A stretch of DNA of 64,000 nucleotides from contig JAODUP010000035.1 of assembly GCA_025642065.1 (NCBI GenBank), forward strand, positions 142,501-206,500, given 5' to 3'. Below are positions 25,758 to 37,971 of the stretch, one piece after another. Position 1 is the first letter of the stretch; each line of letters begins with the position of its first letter. This stretch comes from Paralvinella palmiformis. Its lineage: Eukaryota > Annelida > Polychaeta > Terebellida > Alvinellidae. The notes below the pieces were generated by a model. The model made no database searches. It worked only from the letters and a program-made list of their open reading frames with translations, and had not been told where the DNA came from. The translations under genes and the position numbers were made by a program.

Positions 25758-26430
25758 CAACAATAGTGTTGATTCCTAAGAGTCAACCTCTGTTTCACCA
25801 AGAATCATGACACAGTTCGTGGTTCATCAGACATCAAGTTAGTTACATTATCTGGTAGGCCAGTTCATCTTGACATCAGAGACAGGTAACGAGATCAGTC
25901 ACTGAGAACCATAAGACCACCAGCAGGCCATCTGAAATGATTCAGAACCTTGCTGGTTAATCCCGCATAGCAACGATGTGGAACCTCCTAAATGGCCATC
26001 ACGCGCGTTATAAAACTGCCACTAATCGGCGTACCAGTAGCTATATCTCTCATTAACAAACACGATGTCACAATCTAGCCCATCACACTTCCTACTGCGA
26101 AGCTGATGTTTTTAAAGATTGAACGCCTCTTCTTGTGAGTGGGTGCGCGGATTTATAATAATTTAATCAGTCTCAAGTTGGAGGTAATGACTTCAACGAC
26201 TGACAATGGACCAACATGCGATTATGAACTTACGAATGTAGGAAATCTTCGAAATATGAATCAGCATGTCATATATGTGGTACAATAAGATGGTGGTATC
26301 TAAGTCAATCTGGGTATTCCTACCAGAACCCCCCCCCAATCCATTATGATTTTAACCATACTATAATATACAATAAACATGCAAGTGTGTGTACACGCAC
26401 GTGTATGTCTGTGGGGCAGGGACAGCTAAA
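25758..26430. other. Intergenic sequence, nothing recognised
   Basis: Both strands were read. Short open stretches on minus are interrupted by stops and match no family I know. It ends beside the long ATG repeat. Confidence 0.35.
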
Positions 26431-26431
26431 T

Positions 26432-26516
<85 letters not shown>

Positions 26517-26546
26517 GTGGTGGTGGTGATGATGATGATGATGATA
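26432..26546 (+). repeat. Long (GAT)n microsatellite
   Basis: About 85 bp of perfect GAT trinucleotides are followed by a GGT interruption and a further GAT run. Not in any gene. Confidence 0.95.
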
Positions 26547-27817
26547 TTTAATAAAGTACTTCCAATAGCGAAAGCCACATAAAAGGCAGTATTAATTAAA
26601 ACATCACAATCAGATACCTAAAACACAATTGAAATTTTAGCAATGGATATCATTGGACCAAGAAGAAACCGTAAAAAAGTTAAGGTTTAATTTAAAAAGG
26701 AGACTTTGCTAGACTAAACGTCATTCGATTTGTGCCTGTATGCAGCCTCAAGTTACAAAATTATATCGGATGGTACCTTCCGTCGAAGGTGATCGCTACA
26801 TCTCGGATGGTATAAATATATGTCTGCTGGATGAGAGATCATACAATTCATGTGGCAAAATTTGAAACCGATATGTTTTTGTTGTTGCTTGCACCCCATA
26901 TATATTTTAAAGAATTCGTGTGTCACATTTTCACATATTTGCCACTGTGGGAGCTGAACCGTTATGAATTGGCTAAAGATGACTGACGATATTCGTCGTA
27001 CAATAGAGAGCTACAAATAACTTATATATTGTGAAACAAAGTCAAACACCACGCTAACAAATGATTCTCGTGTCACAAATAGTTTTAAGCCTTCCATGTC
27101 CATTCAGCAGCTCTAAATAATATAAGACCCATCTTTTACCACACAATAGAATGTATGAGGTATACCCTCAAACGATATGTAGATTTACGTAGACTATACG
27201 AAATCTAATTTTAGGTGTCAATATCACGATTTATGTAATACTAATAGATCCATATACGAGGATAACACTGGGGATCTTTTTAGTGACTTGGATGCTTAGA
27301 TTTAGTGAGTTACGTAAGTGCTATTTTATAATGTTTTGTTAGCAACATTAACTTATTGTTAGGGTGTTGTGTGGTTGTAAGTATAGCTTTCGGAACTATT
27401 TAATATAAACCAATATTTATTTATTTATCAGGCATAACAATTGCCCATACATATACTATGCTGTTATCGATGCGTCAAATAAGTGATAGGAATTCTGCTA
27501 CACCTGGTGATTGACCGGTAATCATTCTACCACCTCATTATCAGTAGCGCATAATAAAGCTACCATCGGATGACATACTCATACACATGCTAGCGCATTT
27601 CTCCCATTTCTAACTGAACCGTGAATAATAATGTTGTCATCTGGCGACTGACTAATAAATGTGCTGCCTTCGTAAATTTAATCTAAATGCTACCTAGTGT
27701 GCTGCCATCTGGCGAATGACTAATAACATTATAGCAAACCCACGTAATCAAACGGTGATAGTTTGACGAGAAATTCGCTCCCTATGTGTTAGGCTTGGGT
27801 TGAGATTGAGGTAGGAT
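26547..27817. other. Intergenic AT-rich sequence with a short direct repeat
   Basis: No gene seen. Two imperfect direct copies share CATCTGGCGA-TGACTAATAA (near 27639-27658 and 27709-27727), about 70 bp apart. Confidence 0.4.
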
Positions 27818-29110
27818 TAGATTAGATAAGATAAGATAAGACCAGAAAAGTTTATTTATAGTCGACATGGTAAAAACAGACAACATTAGCGAATTGAATC
27901 AATATAAATAAAATGACAATAAATTATATAATGAGTATATATAATGACATATTATCATACATTCAATTTTCACTTGAATTAAAACAAGTTAAAACATTTG
28001 TCATCAAATCTAATGATTATTTTTTAGTTATTATTTATTACTTGTTTTGCATAAAACACTGAAACCACATTTACGCTCAGGTAACCATTTTCTTATAGGA
28101 GATTTAAAAGAATATAAACTGTTTGCTTTCTTCGCATCATTAGGCAACGCGCGTTCAAATAAAAAGAGCCATTATTGTTAAAGTTATTTTTACGAAATGC
28201 TACTTTGGTATATTTAGCAATTATTAACTTGTTTTCAGATCGTAGATTTACTGGTACACTTTTCGAGGTGATAAGTTTTGATAAATATTCTCGACACTTA
28301 TCATTCATTATTTTATATGCGATCTTTAGAAATTTACGAATCCTTGTTACATACAATGGTGTCTTATAACATTTTACTAATAAATGATTATACGAACTTG
28401 TGAAATCAGCAGTTATGAATCTAAGAGCCTTTTCCTTATTGTTTTCTATTTTACTACAAAATTGCCATATAGCGGAAAAAAACTTAAAGTAGCATTCAAC
28501 AAAGCTGTTATATAATAATATTTTTATAGGTTGGTCGAGAACATGTGACAATATAGATACAACTTGCACCTGTCGTCCAACTTGTTCACAGATTTGCGAG
28601 ATATGTGTAGTAAGATTTAGTTTACTATCCACATTTAATCCTAATATTTTTACATTATCATCACACGGGCAATATAGTAATTTCCAATAATAAACGTGCC
28701 TAAATTATCGCTTTTACCGAAAAAATGGCATTGAAATTTACTTTCGTTGACTGTCATGTGATTTGCTTCAAACACTGATGTAACTTGGTGGACGTTGTGT
28801 AACAATTTGCTTTTAACAAGTTCATACTCATGTCTGGAACATAGCAAAGTATTGTCGTCTGCATAATTGTAAATATCTACATCATTGTATACTGCACTAA
28901 GTAAATCATTAGAGAATATATTATATGATAGTGGTCCAATAAGGGAACCGTGTGCATAACCCTTGTTGACATATTGCCATTCACTTTTATGTTTACCGAT
29001 GTGTACACGTTGTTTTCTATTACAGTAGCAACTTAGCATATAATTTATGCATAACTTTATCGTAAATTTAGCATAGTTTTGCCTCATTACAACCCCCAAG
29101 CATTCCCCAT
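27818..29110 (-). mobile_element. 5'-truncated non-LTR retrotransposon relic (reverse transcriptase)
   Basis: The minus strand encodes 29099-28650, with the fingers motif GSLIGPLSYNIFSNDL and the catalytic box NYADDNTLL. A second frame, 28632-28093, reads the thumb/C-terminal part (LYNSFVECYFKFFSAIWQF). The two are separated by a frameshift near 28640. A CTTAT-type repeat on minus (27818-27841 on plus) is the likely 3' tail. The type is CR1/Jockey-like by the motif style; the exact clade is not resolved. Not a functional gene. Confidence 0.8.
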
Positions 29111-29419
29111 TCTGTGCGGTTGCAATTTTTTTATTGAATTAATTATTATACTTGTCTTTGCGTTTGGGAAATAGAATAATACCTTGGTAATTTTATGCTT
29201 TTGCTACACCAAATACACCGCACGCAAAAAAAGATATGTTTTTCTTCGAAAACCATGGAAGCTTTTCCATGGTTGCTCCTTCTTCACTGGTGCAGTCTCT
29301 TTTTATTGTACACTCCATGTTTCGTAGGTTGCATGCGTACAATGGGTTCTGATCGCCTTGAGTACAAGCCAGCGAGAGCTAAATTTTAGCGGAAGAATTA
29401 CTTACTTTCGACGTCACAA

Positions 29420-29477
29420 CCTGCTGCCGGATTTCCCACTTCCGGCTTAACAGTTTTCAATGTGAAACATTCTGAGA
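29420..29477 (+). promoter_or_regulatory. ETS-like palindromic promoter element
   Basis: GCCGGATTTCCCACTTCCGG at 29427-29446 carries two opposed ETS cores (CCGGA / TTCCGG), and ACGTCA lies close by. It sits 30-50 bp upstream of the ORF at 29478, the usual place for such sites in housekeeping promoters. Confidence 0.35.
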
Positions 29478-29762
29478 ATGACATATCTAATGATTATTGA
29501 ACTTAAAGCACAGCGGTTTTATTGTCTTGACAAAACAAACAGTTCAAAGAACACCGAGATTAGAAAAACCCTTTCCGGTTTACAAATGGCAACCAATCAG
29601 TTGAGAGAAACATTAAGCACTCACTTATGTGGGTTTACAGCTAGAGTGGCTAAGGGTAGTGAATGTGAAAGACCAAGGAACAAACGAAAGACCACTCCCC
29701 CAAAGAAACCGGGCGAATCGGTTTACTATCAGGTGAAGTATTCATTAGACAAGCTCCATTGA
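29478..29762 (+). CDS. Small intronless ORF, 94 residues, unknown function
   Basis: One open frame. The N-terminal half is helix-like (LSGLQMATNQLRETLSTHL). The C-terminal half is basic and polar, with an NKRKTTPPKKP stretch resembling a nuclear localisation signal. There is no signal peptide or membrane segment. I do not recognise the family. The ETS-like palindrome just upstream argues for a real transcription unit. Alternatives are a chance ORF or a single-exon fragment. Confidence 0.35.
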   Translation: MTYLMIIELKAQRFYCLDKTNSSKNTEIRKTLSGLQMATNQLRETLSTHLCGFTARVAKGSECERPRNKRKTTPPKKPGESVYYQVKYSLDKLH

Positions 29763-29839
29763 TCTATCTCTATACATTATCAGGTAGATTAGCACATACA
29801 TATTTATTCCCAGGATTTAATAGACATTTAAAGTAAACA

Positions 29840-29878
<39 letters not shown>

Positions 29879-30964
29879 TAAAATGTTACAAATAGTTGTT
29901 AAATAAAAGAAAGTAACATAGTTGAAGCAAGAATATTTCTTAGAACTCGTCAAATATTGAATACCTAAATTTTACGGTTCACGTCGAATAATATAGTAAT
30001 TGTCACATTCACGGTAATTAAAACTGAGTGAAAACATATTTTATATAATGATGACACCATTTTTAACTCAACTTCTATGTGTTTATATAATAAAATTATG
30101 TGGGTGCATCTGTATGTGCGCGCTCGCGACGAACTTTGAGGAACACGCCAGGAAATGGCATCATAAATCCAAAATAAATTACTCTAACATTACAGCCAAT
30201 TGTAGATAATTGAGGATTATAATCTATTTATTTTTATCATTTAATTGAATTATTAGCACATAAATTAAAACTTGATATAATTTATTAACAAGATTTAAAT
30301 CCCAGAGATACTTTTATCTATGGGATATTTCATCTGATCACCTCATTCCCTTAAAGTGTTACTTCTCAACCATATGTCCTCCCAGAATCTCAATCAAACA
30401 TTTTAAACATCATATACAGTGGCTTAGGTTCATATTCATAATATGGGTTTATGGTTAATATATAAAGATGAGACAAAACTTATTCTGTACAATGCTTCTT
30501 CTTATATGCTAACTTTAATTATTCCGTGGCCCTCCACAGGAGCAGGCATTAAAATCCGGTCGGAACACGGCTTTTAAACTTGTTCGTTATAAACTAAATA
30601 TTAAATTAATATTAAATATTAAAAACATTAAATTATTTTACAGACATACATTATAGCTTAATATTTCGTACTTATTACTAGTATAACAAACATATTTTGT
30701 TTATAAAATTACTTCCGCGCATCATTAAAGGTGACGGGAAAAGAAATTTTACATTTCGAATTAAATATAACGTAAAACAATTATTTTATTCCCTATCAGA
30801 TGCACTATCACACTCAAAACAATTCTAACCACCAGGTATCATATTTCCGATCTTTTACGAGCCATTGCTAGTGCGTACTAAGCCCGCTGGCGATTACTGT
30901 GTGATGTCATCTTTGATAAACATCACCTAGTGACACACTGTTTGTTTACAAACGTCTTGACCTG
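29763..30964. other. AT-rich intergenic sequence
   Basis: (AT)n array at about 29841-29874; otherwise AT-rich with no supported exon. AATAAA-like strings near 29903 could end the small ORF upstream. Confidence 0.4.
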
Positions 30965-30970
30965 TTGACA

Positions 30971-31222
30971 GACAAAACGCCAGATTCCGACGGAGGTTTT
31001 GACATTCTCAGAGATATCAAGCCCTACAACTTTGAACCACTCGCGAAAAGGGTCACAGACAGCATTAATTGTGATGAATTAGCTGCAACAAGTGCAGATG
31101 TGTATCTAGAGCAGCCAGGTGCGCCGCCAACACCCGGCCCCGGTCCACAACAAGAGTTGGATTGGCGTGTATTTGTTTGTGTTGGCATAAGCTCAATTGA
31201 TAAGTCAACACACTGGGCCTGA
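30971..31222 (+). pseudogene. Possible P2X7-like/THAP-associated exon fragment
   Basis: The frame opens directly after a TTGACAG acceptor-like string, with no Met. It encodes DSDGGFDILRDIKPYNFEPL and ends ...PQQELDWR. A [DI]xPYxFEPL block followed by an acidic/Pro-rich spacer and a W is reminiscent of the invertebrate P2X7-like cytosolic-domain proteins. The expected Cys-rich module after the W is not continued in frame. I see no other exons. Confidence 0.3.
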
Positions 31223-31439
31223 ATGTGAATATTTCTCTCTTCCTATCGCATAACGTCATTTAGAATAAAGTGATATTTGTCGGTACACGGTCGCCCGGTG
31301 GATGGATGGGGCTCTCCCCAGGAATGTGCCGCCCTCGGTGGAACACCTACTATTTTAACAGTTTAACAGTAGTGTCTACAATACACACCCATAGATAGCG
31401 TTGAGTAGGCCTAATTAAATGTTAATTTTTTTTGCGAAT

Positions 31440-31800
31440 AAGAGAAATATTATATTTATTCGAGAATGCGTGAATTGGTGAATGTCCAATACCCGTTTTC
31501 TGTCCAGTTTCACCATCAAACTGGTGATTCGTTTGCGCTTAGCATCACCCAGCTTGTCCAATATGGTGGGAATGGCAGCTTCTGTGAGTCTGACACTGTT
31601 CATATCATATCCGTTCCTCAAAGTGTCTCCCGCAGAGCTTGCTGTGGCAAGTTTGCTTCCATTGCACTCTGTTCATGTTTCGCAGCCAATCGCGCAAACG
31701 AGTCTTGTTTTGGGGGAATACTCCATCCACTGGCAGACCCAACTGCACAATTATATGCGACACAATACACCATTTTACACGTTTAACAAAGACAATATAG
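31440..31800 (-). pseudogene. THAP-domain gene relic
   Basis: On minus, after a CTGCCAG acceptor-like site, the frame reads VFPQNKTRLRDWLRNMNRV and then SKLCGRHFEER. It shifts frame near 31615 and continues MNSVRLTEAAIPTIL. This is the second half of a THAP zinc finger: the W, the C-x2-H pair and the closing hydrophobic P-T-I of the AVPTIF box. The first C-x-C exon is not adjacent. The frameshift indicates decay. Confidence 0.65.
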
Positions 31801-31900
31801 AACTCGTAACACAGGTTAAACAAGGCCACGGCGAGTGTTTGGAGTCTCTGTTTGTCAAACATGACGTCATATTCCGAAGTTTTCAGAATATTCTCGGTTA

Positions 31901-32366
31901 AAGCTATGGAATATTGTGAGATGCTAGCAAAGCAAGTTTTAAAACCAATGTAACTTTATTTCTAGGAAAAAATAGAATATATCTCTGACTGAAATTGGTT
32001 TTAATAAATAGTACTGACATTTTGACTAATTTGGGAAATCTTTTCCTGTGACCTTTAAGGCAGTAACTTTCTAAATTATTGTAATCTGTAATTGGTAGGA
32101 TGTATACTTGTCACCATGATATCGATGCCAAGTGCGGTTATCAATCTACGAGTAATGTAAGGATGTTGTTGAGATTTATAAGACCGACCATTGACAGTCA
32201 CCTATTGGGCACAGATAATGATATAGAGCTATAAGAAACTACATCTAAACACTGGGACCATGGGAGTCTTATTTATTTTGATTTTAAAAAATAATTTACC
32301 CCCACATGTGGGGAAATATATTTACAATAAGTATATCATATTATACGAAGATACAAAAGCAATATA
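31901..32366. other. Intergenic sequence, nothing recognised
   Basis: No exon or named repeat seen. It abuts the SINE at 32367. Confidence 0.4.
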
Positions 32367-32565
32367 CGGGCACCTCCGTGGTCTAGTTGGGAGCGCGTTG
32401 GACCACAGATCATTACCACCTGAGTTCGAATCTCGGCGTGGGCATATATGAAGGGTGTTTCATCTTTGACTTCGCTTCATTAGCTTAGGATTTCGCTCGA
32501 CCCATTTAGCCTACCAAGTGGCCGTAAAACATCAATCATCATCATCATCATCATCATCATCGATA
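32367..32565 (+). mobile_element. SINE family A, copy 3
   Basis: Nearly full length: box A TGGTCTAGTTG, intact box B GAGTTCGAATCTC, the GTTTCATCTTTGACTTCGC body and an ATC-repeat tail to 32565. Confidence 0.88.
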
Positions 32566-32567
32566 CA

Positions 32568-33340
32568 AAAACATTAAAAACAGACAATATAATGTAGTTT
32601 ATATGATTAAATGACAATAATAACCGTCGTAACATTTGTCTGTTGTCGTTGTTAAAATTAGATAAAAGATAAACAGCGGAATCAACGACACCATCATCTG
32701 TGGGTCAAGGACATTAATATGCGATTTGCACCTTTTTCATATATCCATTATCAAGTTCATATTTAATTATAGAAACAATTTACCTATCACTTACTGCTCG
32801 CGCTCTATTTATTGAATTGTCTTGACCATCCAATCGTCCACACATTTATTGCTTATCATAAACGTGTAAAATATTCTACCTTTAGAAAATGTCTTGAAAT
32901 GCGACCTAATCAGGTACAAATTATTTACGTCTGTGCGAGTAGAAGGTTTTTGTATTTTTAGAGCTCGTAAGAGAGGCGTGTGGTTTCCATAAAAACTCTA
33001 CTAAGCCTGAGCGATGATTTAAGAAACGGGTCTGGATTTTATCTAACTCATAAAGAGATGTTTTGCTCATGATATGGCATTGGATGGCATATAACAAAAC
33101 GTGAGCCATATTATAACTGGCGCCAAGCGGCTCTTGTAAAATCTATATTGACTGCAGAGCGTAGAAAGCTTTCCTATATTATTTAATTCTAGATTCAACG
33201 TGATCGTAATTATTTTTTTAACCGTACACCATGAAATGAAATATAGTTATCAGTAGCATTGATGAGTCTTTGGAAACCAGTTGCCATAGAACTTGTCAAC
33301 AAAACATTGTCAGCGTAACAAGATACGTTATATGATGTGG
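32568..33340 (-). mobile_element. Second non-LTR reverse-transcriptase relic
   Basis: On minus, 33335-33235 reads SCYADNVLLTSSMATGFQRL, a degenerate YADD box with the following helix. Lower down, 33109-32921 reads AIQCHIMSKTSLYELDKIQT, the RT C-terminal block. Several stops and shifts intervene. The 3' end (AAAAACAGACAA on plus near 32576) resembles that of the relic ending at 27818, suggesting one family. Confidence 0.65.
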
Positions 33341-34093
33341 TATCAATACAAATGCCTCCGATCGTATTTTAATATTCGATCATCGTGTCTCGATAAAAAA
33401 TGTCAAATAGTCATGCAGGTGTGTATTTTTTTTTTGTCCAGTGTATTTTATTCCCCTTTCTATTCACTAGAGGGCCATAATCATGTGACAATATGTCGGA
33501 TTCTATGTTGGAAGTCGTTCTTTATGGAAATTATTATATGCGATTTAGAGGCCATAAACTATGGTATGTAATATATTTATTATTATAATTTCAATGTTTA
33601 TCTGTTAAACTTCATAACGCTATACTCATGTGTCCCTAGCTTATAAATATATATGAGCTATTGATGTGGAAGCTTGAACAAATTTCAAGCCGCTGTCCAA
33701 TGTGGTCAGTGCAAGCCACGTGGTCGTGGTAACTGGTTAGCTGCTATTTATGATTTTCTGTGCAAACGTTGTAGGCTGGTGAGCAAGAAAGCTCAGAGAC
33801 AGTAGTGTACGTAGGTCTTATTTCATATTCCCATAATCTGAGAATCAAGACGATTCATGACTAGTGGTATTACTTTTTTGTATTGTAATGTGTTCCAAAT
33901 TTAGTGATTTATAATTGTTAGAACTATACTGTCTGTAGTGTTTTAATAATTATTTTTATTGGCCGTAGTAATAAAATGTGATTTTAAAAGTTTTTAATTT
34001 TGTTACAGTCAGTCTTCACAACTTTGCCAATTTCATAGAAAATCATCATTCATGCACAGTTGTAAATAAATTTGTGTGAAGCATTGTCATTCC
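33341..34093. other. AT-rich intergenic sequence
   Basis: No supported gene; no element ends recognised. Confidence 0.4.
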
Positions 34094-34723
34094 TTAACGA
34101 CCATCCAAGACATACGCGCCAACAAAAAATATTAAACAAAAAAGACGCGAGACCACCTTGACGAGTGCCTCTCTCAACACGATTTCTATTACTGAGTATT
34201 CAAAATAATATTTTTTGACAACGCCTTCCTTTATAATTTGATGATGCCTTAACTGTGGGGTGTACTCAATATCGCGTTTACGTTTGATAATATAATTGTT
34301 ACTATCAACCATGATGGAGAAGTTTTTGCTTCCTGGCAACACTTCAGTTCGATATATTTTTACTTCATGTAGTGTAAACACATTACTCTTCGTAAATAAT
34401 TCTGCTAAAATCACTAATGCATTATGATCACCCGAAACAAACGATAATATGTTTACTTTATGCTTAAACATTTAACAAATAATGTCGATTGTTAAATTGT
34501 GTGATAAAAACGAGATCAGCGATTCAAAATGAGATTCTGAATATGTATGGGTCGCTCCTAAAAGTAAATGGTGTATTCCATTTTTCTGGTAAAATGTTGT
34601 ATTAAATAGGGCATACAAATCTTTAGGTATACCATTAAACACATATGGAAGCATATACTGGTCAATGAATACGTTTATTTTCAGAATAAACGTAATACAC
34701 AACTGATAACCAATGAAACTACT
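34094..34723 (-). pseudogene. Unrecognised open frame of about 205 codons broken by a single stop
   Basis: On minus, one frame runs from just after a TAG at 34724-34726 to 34094 and is interrupted only by TAA at 34472-34474. The first part (about 83 codons) contains FIDQYMLPYVFNGIPKDLYA. The second begins MFKHKVNILSFVSGDHNAL, contains KNFSIMVDSNNYIIKRKRD, and ends in a hydrophobic segment FCLIFFVGAYVL. It lies just downstream of the BPI gene on the same strand and overlaps its likely 3'UTR. I do not recognise the family. It could be a once-interrupted pseudogene, the relic of a mobile or viral gene, or chance in AT-rich DNA. Confidence 0.3.
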
Positions 34724-34744
34724 CTAAATGAACGTAAATATGTA

Positions 34745-34745
34745 C

Positions 34746-34789
<44 letters not shown>
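34745..34789 (+). repeat. (AT)n microsatellite
   Basis: AT array downstream of the BPI stop codon. A minus-strand AATAAA lies at 34674-34679, so the array is likely inside the BPI 3'UTR. Confidence 0.9.
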
Positions 34790-34793
<4 letters not shown>

Positions 34794-34919
34794 CTAGCAG
34801 TGTGACCTTTTGATAAAGATTTTGATGCAGTAGTACATATTATAAGTATAAACTGTCCATCACTAGTACAATATTATCATCTTCCAGCCATTTCTCAGAG
34901 CTCTGTTCTGTTCACATTC

Positions 34920-36385
34920 TCAGACACGTGCTCTCAGAGTTCTGGCTCGCTGTGGATCCCTTAGCTGCTGACGTCGTCGCCGTTTTATCAGGATCCTTTT
35001 CTTCTTTACCTCAAATCCTATATCCGTGGCAACCACAAAGACATTCTGAAAAATGGACGAGGACTTGCGATGGGAAGGAGTGTCAAAGAATAGGAAATAA
35101 TAATAATAACAATGATAATAAATTTAAATCACTCTCTTCAATTGTTTCCATATACACCACAACCTAGTTTAAATAAATAATACCAATGTTTTTTTTTAAT
35201 CAAACATTGTATTACTGAAAACAGAAATATTTCTAAATATTCAATGAAAAATTCGATTTTCATGATATTTAAATATATTTTCGTTTGGGGAAAATGTGGA
35301 ATATTAGCTAGTCTGGTTATATATATTAGGTGATAGATTTACCTGCATTTCATGTTCCACTATAATTGGATTCAGGAACTCGAGCCCTTTCACTTTGGGA
35401 AGACTTAAGCCCTTTGCGCCATTTTCTGTAGGAATAAGAACACACAAAATACATAAACAACGACATCTGGATCAGACCAAGATATAGGAAGTAAATATGA
35501 ATCATTGGTAGGATTCGTTTCCGGATTCTCCTGGCCTCCTATTAATACAGGCCAAAAAATGAAGGGAAACCCTGATTCTCCCCTCGAGGCCCCTGTCAGG
35601 ACCCACACCGCCCAAAATCAACTTACCAATGATTCGATGACATAGTATACCTTCAATAATTCCTGACTTAACAGTGTAAACATCATATGTACTATCGTAG
35701 ACATTTGTTTACAGTATGGATAATACTAGTTCTTTTTCATTTATGAAATCAATTACTGACAGTTTTGTTATTTGGGAAATAATCAATCCTATAAATTATA
35801 TCATACACCAACCGGTACTTCTTTACCTGAGATTCGAGGCAGTAGAACCTTTTGTGTTGCAAGTCTAAGTACACTCTCAAACAAAAAGCCCTGAAAACGA
35901 ACAAAACCTCTAAACACTGATATACACTTAGAATATTACGTTTCGACACATATTTAAGTACATGAATGAAGATATACACACGTGCACGTCATACATAAAC
36001 ATACATACATATATCTAGAGTCGTGTACGTCATACATAAACATACATACATATATCTAGATGTGTGTACATCATACATAAACAGACGTACATATATATAG
36101 ATGTGTGTAGGTCATATACAAACAGACGTACATATATCTGATGTGTGTACGTCATACATAAACAGACGTACATATATCTGATGTGTGTACGTCATACATA
36201 AACAGGCATACATATATATGATGTGTATACGTCATACATAAACAGACGTACATATATCTAGATGTGTGTACGTCATACATAAACAGACGTACATATATCT
36301 GGAGGCGTATAGCAACGTACCGTCCCAATGTCTCCAATAAACGATTCTTTTACCTCAGCATGTGGGCTGGAGGATAAAACGTTAG

Positions 36386-36434
<49 letters not shown>

Positions 36435-37926
36435 TTGTTTTAACTACTTCATTTAAAGATATATTACTAGTCTTCAAGTTACCTAGAGAAATGATGTAAT
36501 TCGTCTTTTTTTTATTTATCAATAAATGAATATATTCTTTAAATCACTGACATTATAAATCTTCAAGGTTCATACGAATACGTAACTCATTTATAATTGT
36601 AAAACAAATCACCGACTAGTTAATATCACCGTTAATGTTATTTGAAATAAGGTATTACATGCTAAATACTGTTATGTGTAGTTGGTATCTGGTTAAACAA
36701 TATATTTAAAAAAAAACAGTTGATAGCCATTAAAAATAAACACTTAGTGGGGGATACATGTTAAGAGGCTAGGAACACTAATTCCTATCAGGTTTATATC
36801 CAGGACCGGACTTGGGATGGATAATGCTAAGATTTCAGAACCTCCCTCCTATCTTATTCAAGTAACAAACAAGACTCGTAGTTACCAGTTGGAAAAACCA
36901 CAAATTTACCTTACAAATGCTAGAAATCTGTATTATATGGGAGTGATTCCTAATATCGAAACTGGGATCAGGATTATACAGGAATCCTCCCTATATTGCT
37001 ATCCCCCAAGTCCGATCCTGATATCCAAATGACGTACATATATTAGTGAGGAGATTGTTTGCGAAACTTTCGTTGTAGATTAAAACTGCCTCAACCGAGA
37101 TTCACTCTGAATCTGTCTCTCGTTAATGTGCTGTCATACGTTACGACTTGAGGTAAAGGTTATTATGAGGTCAGGGTCAGTTCATAAGTCCATATGTATT
37201 TGAAAGATGTTTTTAAATTAAAGCTAAAAGTAGAAACTTATCGTTTAAATCAGTCATATATTTTGCACCATTATTTAATACGTCACTCCAATTACAAAAA
37301 AAATATTCTTTAATGTTTGATCAGCGATAAAGAACCTCACCTTCAATTCAAAACGTATTACGGATGCATTTTGTTTTAATTTTTTGTTTTTTAAAAAGAT
37401 GGCATTCACTTGGGACAATATCTCCAGAGTAGGATAGCGAGACATCATTTTCCAATCGAACTAATGGATCTGTTGTAACGTTGTCATTATGGTGTACGGT
37501 CTGGCATCATTCATGGTGTCGCTAATACTACCAGTTTGCTTGTTATCATTTCTACATTAAATGGTGACTGTAATTCAAAATGAAATGCAATCGACATTCT
37601 GACAGTAGAGTCCGTTTTGGATACAATCACCTCTCTTCGCCGTCCCCACTTTGGCTATTTATCTATCTACTGTCCATTAGTAGAATACTGAACGGTACAA
37701 ATAATTTTCCAAATCTGAAACTCCGAGAGGTGCAAGCTCTCCCTCCACAAGATGAACTATGTTGTTAATATCAAACTGGAAATAACTTCCAGAATAAGGC
37801 ATATGGCAATTGCACTATTTGATCTATCACTGAATATTTACTTTATTTCTTAGTAGAGCAGATTGTGCAAGGATGACATACAGGACAGTCACTTCATTCA
37901 ATATTCCGGCCGTTCTGGTTGCACTT

Positions 37927-37971
<45 letters not shown>

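Noticed and set aside
32367..32430. tRNA gene
   Set aside because: Box A and box B are present, but there is no acceptor-stem pairing; the body and tail identify a SINE. The same applies to the other tRNA-like heads.
35975..36303. CRISPR-like array
   Set aside because: Units are contiguous and imperfect with no unique spacers, and the DNA is eukaryotic; it is a minisatellite.
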